Positions 6,013-11,642 of a stretch of 11,642 bases of DNA are shown here, one piece after another. The position numbers and the translations under genes were made by a program. The notes under the pieces are model-generated. The model saw nothing but the letters and a program-made list of their open reading frames with translations. It did no database searches and was not told where the DNA came from. Source of the DNA: Sphingomonadales bacterium. GTDB taxonomy: Bacteria; Pseudomonadota; Alphaproteobacteria; Sphingomonadales; Sphingomonadaceae. Each line of letters begins with the position of its first letter. Position 1 is the stretch's first letter. The stretch is taken from contig JAGWUU010000072.1 in the NCBI GenBank assembly GCA_028868335.1, positions 1-11,642 on the forward strand, written 5' to 3'.

Positions 6013-7005
6013 ATGCTTCGCGCCAAGACCCTTTGCACCCTTGTCCCTGCCCTGGCAGGCGGGGTCATCCTTGCCCAGCCGGCACAGGCGTCGCTGGGTG
6101 TCGCGACCTTGCCCATGGCGATCGCGGCCTCTGCCTTCGCCAATCCCGAGGCCTGCCCCACGGCGATCGCTCCCGCCGCCGGTATTACCGAAGTGCGGCC
6201 AGCCGGTCCGCAGCAGAGCAAGGCCGCCGCGCTGCTTGGCGGGCAGGTCAGCCAACTCGAGTTGATCCGCCAGCAGCAGGCCGGTGCCGTGGTCCAGCCC
6301 GCCGCGACGCTGGCGACGAACGGATCGCTGGTCCCCGCCGCCGGCCCCTCGTTCTCGCCCCCGGCATTCTCGCCACTGCCGCGTCTGGCCAATTGTTCAA
6401 TCGGCTTCACCTCGGCGATCCGCCCGGTGCTGAGCCTGCCGCAGCTTTCCGCCGCGGTGCTTCAGCCGCTGCAACGCCCGACCAACTCGCCCGACGATTT
6501 CCTTGCCAGCAAGCGCCTGCCGATCCATCGCACCTCGTTCGACAAGGACTGGAACCGGGTCCGCAACAGCGGGCTGTCGGGCTCCTACGCCGCCTCGCTG
6601 CTCGCGATCGGCCAGTCAACGCCCGGCATGGCCAAGCTCGCGGCGGTCAACGCGTGGACCAATGCCAAGATCCGCTACGTCGAGGACCGCGACCAGTACG
6701 GCAAGGCCGACTACTGGGCCAGCGCCAGCGAGACGCTGCGCCGCGGCGCTGGCGACTGCGAAGACATCGCGATCGCCAAGATGCAACTGCTCGCCGCGCT
6801 CGGCGTACACCGCGACGCGATGTACCTCACCATCGCCCGCGACACCGTCCGCGCGGCCGACCACGCGCTGCTGATCGTGAAGATGGACGGCAAGGCCTGG
6901 CTGCTCGACAATGCGACCGATCGCGTGCTCGATGCCAGCGCCAGCTATGACTATCGGCCGATCGTCTCGTTCAGCGAGAACCATCGCTGGATTCACGGAT
7001 ATTGA
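6013..7005 (+). CDS. LapG-like periplasmic transglutaminase-fold cysteine protease (BTLCP, peptidase C93)
   Basis: Predicted secreted protease of the family typified by Pseudomonas LapG, which cuts the N-terminal region of a surface adhesin and releases it when c-di-GMP falls. From the ATG at 6013 the product has 330 residues. A signal peptide (basic MLRAK, hydrophobic core, AQA cleavage site near 27) targets it to the periplasm. Catalytic residues are visible: C249 in RRGAGDCEDIAIAK, H284 in AADHALLIV, D299 in WLLDNATDRV. D248 and E250 flanking the Cys match the calcium-binding Asp and Glu described for LapG. Residues 28-165 form a Pro/Ala/Gln-rich extension with two cysteines (C48, C128), longer than in classical LapG. 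A GTG at 5998 would add five residues ahead of the signal peptide and is less likely. It converges on the secretion operon with an 18 bp gap, supporting a shared adhesin pathway. Chemistry is clear; the target is inferred. Confidence 0.88.
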   Translation: MLRAKTLCTLVPALAGGVILAQPAQASLGVATLPMAIAASAFANPEACPTAIAPAAGITEVRPAGPQQSKAAALLGGQVSQLELIRQQQAGAVVQPAATLATNGSLVPAAGPSFSPPAFSPLPRLANCSIGFTSAIRPVLSLPQLSAAVLQPLQRPTNSPDDFLASKRLPIHRTSFDKDWNRVRNSGLSGSYAASLLAIGQSTPGMAKLAAVNAWTNAKIRYVEDRDQYGKADYWASASETLRRGAGDCEDIAIAKMQLLAALGVHRDAMYLTIARDTVRAADHALLIVKMDGKAWLLDNATDRVLDASASYDYRPIVSFSENHRWIHGY

Positions 7006-7023
7006 ACAGCGGTTAGACGGCTT

Positions 7024-8283
7024 TCAACGCTCTGTCAGTGCTTCGTCGAAGGCTTTCAGCACGGGCTTGAACAGGTAGGTCAGGATCGACTTGCGCCCGG
7101 TAATGATTTCCGCATCGCAGATCATTCCCGGCATGATCGGCAGGCGACGGCCGTTTTTCTCGATGTATGAACGGTCGGTCTCGATCGTCACGATGTAATA
7201 GGCTTGGCGCTCGTTCTCATCGTAGATCGAATCGGCACTGATGTTCTTCACCTGCCCGGTCAGCCCCCCATAAATCGAGAAATCATAAGCGGTTACCTTG
7301 ACAACCGCGTGGTCGCCAACCTTGATGAAGGCAATGTCCTTGGGAGTCACCCGCGCCTCGATCAGCAGCTTGTCGCCCTGCGGCACGATCTGCATCACCT
7401 TCTCGCCAGCACCGACGAAACCACCCACCGTGTTGACCTTGACGTCGTTTACAAAGCCAGTGACCGGCGCGCGCAATTCGGTCGCGCTGCCCTTGATGGT
7501 CTGTTCGTTCACCGCGAGCTTGGTCGCCACCTCGCTGCGCTCATTCAGCGCCTGCTGGCGGAAATCGAAGCGCGCCGCGCTGAACTGGGCCTGGGCCTCC
7601 TGAATCGCCGCCTGCGCCCGCGCCGCGCCCTGTCGAGCGGCGGACAGGCGACCCTGGACATCCACGAGATCGCGCTGCGCGGTCAGCAGTTCAGTCTGCG
7701 GAATGACCTTCTTGGCGACCATCGGCGCAAGCGTGTCGACCTGCTGCTGGGCAAGCTTCACGCTGCCTTCCAGACTGGCGATCGTTGCCTGGCCTTCGGA
7801 AAGATCACGGCGGCGTTGTTCTATCTGCGCGGCAAGCGCGCTCTGCTTCGAGGCAGCGGTAGCGCGGCGAACCTCGGCAAGCTGGGCTTCCTCGGCACAG
7901 GCTGTGCCCGCGCCGCAGTTGGCGCCCGTACCGGTGCCCTCGCCCTGCAAACGCGCGGCGCGCGCCGTCAGCCGCTCGTTCTCGGCCTGAAGCTGACCCA
8001 TCTGCGACTGCGACTGCGCATTCTCCAGTTGAACGAGCAGGTCGCCCTTCTTCACGAGCTGCCCCGGCCGGACCAGAATAGAGGCAATGGTGCTTGGTTC
8101 CGACGCCTGGATAAGCTGGACCTTGCTTGACGGGATAACCTTGCCCATGCCGCGCGTCACTTCGTCCACCCTGGCGATCGCCGCCCACGCGATCAGCAGC
8201 GCGAGTCCCACGGCGCAAACCGCGATCAGACGACGGTTGGCGTCCCAGCCGTGCCAGGTCGTGCGGAAATTCGAAAGGCTCAT
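7024..8283 (-). CDS. Type I secretion membrane-fusion/adaptor protein, HlyD family (LapC-like)
   Basis: Periplasmic adaptor that links the inner-membrane ABC exporter to a TolC-type outer-membrane channel. The 419-residue protein has a cytoplasmic N-terminus and one membrane anchor at about 19-36. A split lipoyl domain follows: first half VQLIQASEPSTIASILVRPGQ with VKKGDLLVQLE, second half ELRAPVTGFVNDV from 269. Between them lie long Ala/Gln/Glu-rich coiled-coil helices with a hairpin tip near 186-200 (VAKKVIPQTELL). A beta-barrel region follows, and the C-terminus carries the HlyD signature MPGMICDAEIITGRKSILTYL. Unusual is a glycine-rich insert at 113-131 in the first helix with two cysteines (C123, C129). 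The start overlaps the stop of the wall-hydrolase gene by 4 bp (ATGA), so it is the last gene of the ABC-hydrolase-adaptor operon. Family assignment is secure; LapC-like rather than toxin-type is inferred from the nearby protease. Confidence 0.94.
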   Translation of the reverse strand: MSLSNFRTTWHGWDANRRLIAVCAVGLALLIAWAAIARVDEVTRGMGKVIPSSKVQLIQASEPSTIASILVRPGQLVKKGDLLVQLENAQSQSQMGQLQAENERLTARAARLQGEGTGTGANCGAGTACAEEAQLAEVRRATAASKQSALAAQIEQRRRDLSEGQATIASLEGSVKLAQQQVDTLAPMVAKKVIPQTELLTAQRDLVDVQGRLSAARQGAARAQAAIQEAQAQFSAARFDFRQQALNERSEVATKLAVNEQTIKGSATELRAPVTGFVNDVKVNTVGGFVGAGEKVMQIVPQGDKLLIEARVTPKDIAFIKVGDHAVVKVTAYDFSIYGGLTGQVKNISADSIYDENERQAYYIVTIETDRSYIEKNGRRLPIMPGMICDAEIITGRKSILTYLFKPVLKAFDEALTER

Positions 8284-9410
8284 TTCGGTGCTGCCGCCCC
8301 CGCGACTTCGCCCACAGCGACCTGTCTGGCAGGCGCGGGAGCCGTGGGTGTCGTGACCGCGACCGCTTCCTTGAAGCGATTACCCATCGCAACCGGATCC
8401 GGGATCGACGGGCGCCAGGTCTTGGTCATGTCGATCCGCCCGCCCACGTCGTTGGCTGCGTGGCGATCCTTGACGTCGGGGGTTACCGTCAGGCCCGGCA
8501 CGAAGGCCTCGGCGGGCACAGCCTGCCCATCGATCGACAGGCCATCTGCAAGCGCGCGTTCCCGCAACTGCGAGAAGTTGAGCGCCGGGATTCGTTCGGC
8601 GCCGGCATAGCGCCCGGTGAAGGCTCCCGCTGCCCCCCAGCTACCGCTGAAGCGATAGAAGATGTGTCGGCCGATCTGGGTGATCTTGCCAAACTCGAAG
8701 GCCCATTTCGGCAGGACATAGTCGGCGTGATAGAACGTCGCGGTGCCCACCGCCGGTTCGACGTAGCCAGCCAGCGCGGCGCGGGCCACGCCCTGCGCCT
8801 CTCGCCATGGCGCCGTGGCCGGGGTCCGCAGCAGGGCGCCATCGCAGGTGAAGCTGAACTGGCAACCCGTGCGCCGTTCCGCGCCCTGATAGACCACGCC
8901 GCACACGCTCTTGGGATAGGCGGGATGGCGCATCCGGTTGAGCACTACCTGCGCCACCGCTCGGCGACCCTCGATCGGCTCGTAGGCTGCCTCGTAGTAG
9001 ATCGCCTGGGTCATGCACTTGAGCGCGGTCTGATAGGTTTCGTTCCTGGCCGCGGCGATGCCGAAGGCCTTCATATGTTCGAGCGGCAGGTTGAGCGCGG
9101 GAATGGCCGCGTTCTGCGTCTGCGCCGCCTGGCCTTCCACCAGGATCTGCGCCTTGCCGTCGACCGAGATGTCGGCAACGTTACCCGCGTTCACGAAGCT
9201 GGCGGTAGCCTGCGGCGCAGGAGCCTTGTCGCCTTCAGCGAAAGCCCGGCTGATCGGCTTGGCAGCGAACGACAGCGCCAGCGCCGCCAGCATCGCGACG
9301 ATTGCCGCGATCAGCCAGTGCTCCGCCTCCCAGCGGCTGGCCGCCGCGCCTGCCTTGCCGGGTTCGCGAGGCATGGGCAGATCGAGAACGGTGGAAGTGT
9401 GCGTGGTCAT
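8280..9410 (-). CDS. Membrane-anchored SleB/CwlJ-type cell wall hydrolase within the secretion operon
   Basis: Predicted peptidoglycan hydrolase (Hydrolase_2 family, related to spore-cortex lytic SleB). The 376-residue protein has a cytoplasmic N-terminus, one membrane helix at about 32-50 (WLIAAIVAMLAALALSFA), a low-complexity periplasmic linker to about 120, and the catalytic domain at about 128-255. Domain landmarks are KCMTQAIYYEAAYEP with the presumed catalytic E140, RRAVAQVVLNRMRHPAYP, SVCGVVYQGAERR, the CQFSFTCDG block at 183-191, and ATFYHADYVLPKWA at 224-237. Cysteines 132, 170, 183 and 189 are those usual in the family. The C-terminal 120 residues are Pro/Ala-rich and unassigned. 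Both ends overlap neighbours by 4 bp (ATGA with the ABC gene upstream and with hlyD downstream), so co-translation is very likely. It probably opens the wall locally for the export apparatus or its bulky substrate; that role is inference. Confidence 0.92.
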   Translation of the reverse strand: MTTHTSTVLDLPMPREPGKAGAAASRWEAEHWLIAAIVAMLAALALSFAAKPISRAFAEGDKAPAPQATASFVNAGNVADISVDGKAQILVEGQAAQTQNAAIPALNLPLEHMKAFGIAAARNETYQTALKCMTQAIYYEAAYEPIEGRRAVAQVVLNRMRHPAYPKSVCGVVYQGAERRTGCQFSFTCDGALLRTPATAPWREAQGVARAALAGYVEPAVGTATFYHADYVLPKWAFEFGKITQIGRHIFYRFSGSWGAAGAFTGRYAGAERIPALNFSQLRERALADGLSIDGQAVPAEAFVPGLTVTPDVKDRHAANDVGGRIDMTKTWRPSIPDPVAMGNRFKEAVAVTTPTAPAPARQVAVGEVAGAAAPK

Positions 9411-11593
9411 GGCTTCAGCCCCACTCCGGCGGAGGAGATGATTTGATCCTTTGGACCGTCCGCCACAATGCGTCCCTTGTCGAGTACGATCAGGCGGTTG
9501 CAGATGGCAAAAAGTGCCGGTCGATGGGTCGAAATAACGAGTGTCTGCTCAGATGTCAGTGATTGGGACAGTCGTTCGACAAAGAGTTTCTCGGTCTGGC
9601 TGTCCATCGCGCCGGTCGGCTCGTCGAGGAACAGCAGCTTCGACGGGCGGACAAGGGCGCGGGCGAGCGCGAGGAAGCTGCGCTGCCCCCCCGAAAGGCG
9701 ACTGCCGGATTCGCCCACGCCGCGATCAAACCCGCCCGCATCCTGCGAAAGGAACTGTTCGGCGCCGACGAAACGCAGCGATTCGATCAGCCGCTCGTCC
9801 GCGATCACGCCTGCGCCCAGGGCCAGGTTGTCCTTGATCGTACCCGAGAACAGGCTTGCGTCCTGGCCGACGAAGCGGAACGCATCGCGCAACTCCTGGG
9901 GACGGTACTGGCGGCTGTCGATCCCGTCGATCAGCATGGTCCCGCCGGTCGGCTGATAAAGACCGCACAACACGCGCCCCAGCGTCGACTTGCCCGAGGC
10001 AACGCGCCCGACGATCGCGATACGGTCGCCGGGACGGATCTCGAGATTGATGCCGGTCAGCGATTCCACCGATGCCTCGGGATAGGAGAATTCCAATCCT
10101 TCCAGCCTGATGTTGGCCGAACGAACGGAGGGTGTCAGCGATGCGCTGCCCATGCGGCGTTCGTCGGGCGCGTCCCACAGTTTCTGGATCGATTCGAGCG
10201 TTTGCTGGGCCTGTTGACCGCGTGTCAGCAAGAAGGCGAGCTGCCCCGCCGGGGCAAGCGAGCGCGACGACAGCATGACGATCGCCACGATCGCACCCAT
10301 GGTGATCTTGCCGGCATCGAACAGGTAGTAGCCACCGACGATCAACGCGATGTTCGATACCTGCTGAAAGGTCGACGCGAGGCCGATCGCGGAAGTGCTG
10401 ACGTCCTTGAGCCGTTGCTGCGAATGGGCGCCGAGTTCGGCCAGCTTGCGCCAGCGCCCGAGCATCGCCCCCTCGCCCGAGATCGACTTGAGCGTCTCTA
10501 GACCGGCGATCGATTCGACCAGGAGGGTCTGCTGAAGTCCGTGATCGGCCTGGGCCTCGCGCGCGGCATCGACGACCTGACCGCGCAAACGCAGGCCGAT
10601 CAGCGCCATCACCGCCATGGCGATCAGCGGAACCAGTGCCAGCCAGCCCGCGATGTAGGCGATCAACGCCACGAACAGCGCCAGGAACGCCATGTCGATC
10701 ATCAGCATGACCGTGGTTGAGGCGTAGAATTCGCGAACGATGGCGTATTCCGAGACACGCGCAACGAGATTGCCGGTATGGCCCTTGCGATCGGCCAGCG
10801 GCGCGGCGAGGATCTTCGAATAGATCTTCTGCGACAGCTTGAGATCGAGCTCGTGCCCAATCTCGTCCAGCACCGCCGAGCGGGCGCGGCGCAGCGCATA
10901 TTCGATGGCGAAGGCGCCAAGTACGCCTACCGCCAGCACCCACAGCGTCGCCTGCGTCCGGTTGGGAATGACCCGATCATAGACGTTCATCGAAAACAGG
11001 GGCAGCGCCAGCGCCAGCAGATTGACGATCAGCGTCGCCACCCACACCGGCGCAAAGCGGCGGCGCATCTTGGCAACCTCGCTCCAGAACCAGTGGGTGC
11101 GTGCGCGCAACTCCCACGGCTGACCCGCATCGCGCAAGGCCGATGGATCGCCGAACACCGTGGCAATCCAGCCAGCATACTCGATCTCGACACCGGCAAG
11201 CGGCTCCCACTGGGTCTCGCCGCTCTCGGGGCGCCAGACCAGCGCATCACCGTCGCGCAGCTCGTGGACAATGGCGAGGCGGTCATCCGAAAGAGCCACC
11301 AGCGCCGGATAGCTCGCCGACCGGTGGGGCAGGCGTTTGGGACGCTGCGGATCGCAGTTGAGCCCCAGCACTTCGAGCGCAGGTTCCGCCTGGTGCAGCG
11401 GCAACCGTCCACGCCCGTCAAGCGCGAGCCCCGCAATCATCGCCGGCGAGAAGGGGACGCCGAAACGCTCCGCAAGCTGGGCCAATGCCGCGATCAGCGG
11501 ATCGGCGGGCGGAGCAACGGTTTGAGGCCCATCGGCCATAGATTCGGTATCCCGGTTCAGGGTTGTCCCCGCCGCGATGGACGGGGACGGCAT
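9407..11593 (-). CDS. Type I secretion ABC exporter (permease/ATPase, LapB/RtxB-like) with degenerate C39 domain
   Basis: Inner-membrane exporter that drives one-step secretion of a protein with a C-terminal signal. The 728-residue chain has an N-terminal C39 peptidase-like domain (about 30-150) without the catalytic Cys, as in exporters that bind rather than cleave their substrate. A six-helix exporter domain (about 180-455) includes NLLALALPLFSMNVYDRVIPN. The ATPase domain shows Walker A GRVASGKST (529-537), Q-loop Q577, signature LSGGQ (633-637), Walker B LLFLDEPT (653-660, E658) and H-loop H690, all intact. Two starts are possible: ATG 11593 (AGGA two bases upstream, directly after a hairpin) or ATG 11539, which would drop 18 nonconserved residues. 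It is first in a tight operon with the wall hydrolase (4 bp overlap) and HlyD adaptor. The substrate and outer-membrane channel are not in view. Confidence 0.94.
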   Translation of the reverse strand: MPSPSIAAGTTLNRDTESMADGPQTVAPPADPLIAALAQLAERFGVPFSPAMIAGLALDGRGRLPLHQAEPALEVLGLNCDPQRPKRLPHRSASYPALVALSDDRLAIVHELRDGDALVWRPESGETQWEPLAGVEIEYAGWIATVFGDPSALRDAGQPWELRARTHWFWSEVAKMRRRFAPVWVATLIVNLLALALPLFSMNVYDRVIPNRTQATLWVLAVGVLGAFAIEYALRRARSAVLDEIGHELDLKLSQKIYSKILAAPLADRKGHTGNLVARVSEYAIVREFYASTTVMLMIDMAFLALFVALIAYIAGWLALVPLIAMAVMALIGLRLRGQVVDAAREAQADHGLQQTLLVESIAGLETLKSISGEGAMLGRWRKLAELGAHSQQRLKDVSTSAIGLASTFQQVSNIALIVGGYYLFDAGKITMGAIVAIVMLSSRSLAPAGQLAFLLTRGQQAQQTLESIQKLWDAPDERRMGSASLTPSVRSANIRLEGLEFSYPEASVESLTGINLEIRPGDRIAIVGRVASGKSTLGRVLCGLYQPTGGTMLIDGIDSRQYRPQELRDAFRFVGQDASLFSGTIKDNLALGAGVIADERLIESLRFVGAEQFLSQDAGGFDRGVGESGSRLSGGQRSFLALARALVRPSKLLFLDEPTGAMDSQTEKLFVERLSQSLTSEQTLVISTHRPALFAICNRLIVLDKGRIVADGPKDQIISSAGVGLKP

Positions 11594-11601
11594 TTCCTCA
11601 T

Positions 11602-11623
11602 CCGGGCCGTCGAGGCGGCCCGG
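11602..11623. other. Perfect 8-bp GC stem-loop just upstream of the ABC exporter start
   Basis: CCGGGCCG, a six-base loop TCGAGG, and CGGCCCGG form a perfect inverted repeat. On the minus strand it ends 8 bases before the ATG at 11593, with the AGGA ribosome site between hairpin and start. All three minus-strand frames carry stops further upstream within the window, so this is non-coding leader or intergenic DNA. No T-run follows on either strand. It could be a leader structure tuning translation, a protein-binding palindrome, or the terminator of a gene beyond the window. Confidence 0.45.
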
Positions 11624-11642
11624 TCACTCAGACCCTACTTGG

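Noticed and set aside
7204..8130. Plus-strand 308-codon frame antisense to hlyD
   Set aside because: Repetitive Leu/Arg/Gly product produced by the reverse complement of coiled-coil codons; no domain and no plausible ribosome site.
9563..10501. Plus-strand 312-codon frame antisense to the ABC exporter ATPase region
   Set aside because: Composition is typical of the reverse complement of a GC-rich gene; the minus strand shows every ABC ATPase motif.

Overview
The window is gene-dense, high-G+C bacterial DNA. Adjacent genes overlap or nearly abut, and Shine-Dalgarno sequences are weak. The protein repertoire looks alphaproteobacterial, most likely a sphingomonad (Novosphingobium/Erythrobacter-like). 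This placement is inference from protein style, because no rRNA or other phylogenetic marker is present. I see no tRNA, rRNA, IS element, phage gene, CRISPR array or long repeat. The longest gene-free stretch is about 120 bp.

Left part (1-5890) is mostly metabolism and housekeeping. The N-terminal half of an aerobic glycerol-3-phosphate dehydrogenase (glpD, minus strand, cut by the window edge) is divergent from a YdhF-type aldo/keto reductase. The reductase converges on a Bcr/CflA-type MFS drug exporter. That exporter is divergent from dinB (DNA polymerase IV), which converges on and overlaps by 47 bp a NUDIX hydrolase. The NUDIX gene overlaps the end of pgl (6-phosphogluconolactonase, pentose-phosphate/Entner-Doudoroff pathway) by 13 bp. 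Upstream of pgl on the same strand is a small multi-spanning membrane protein that resembles a degenerate GDT1/UPF0016 family member.

Right part (6013-11593) is a type I secretion module. A secreted LapG-like calcium-type cysteine protease (BTLCP, peptidase C93) is on the plus strand. It converges, with an 18 bp gap, on a minus-strand operon read in the order ABC exporter (LapB-like, degenerate C39 domain), membrane-anchored SleB-type cell-wall hydrolase, HlyD/LapC-like adaptor. The two junctions inside the operon are 4-bp ATGA overlaps, so the hydrolase is an integral member. By analogy with the Pseudomonas Lap system, the module should export a large adhesin that LapG-type proteolysis releases from the surface. 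The adhesin, the outer-membrane channel and a LapD-type c-di-GMP receptor are not in the window. The inserted wall hydrolase is the most unusual element here.
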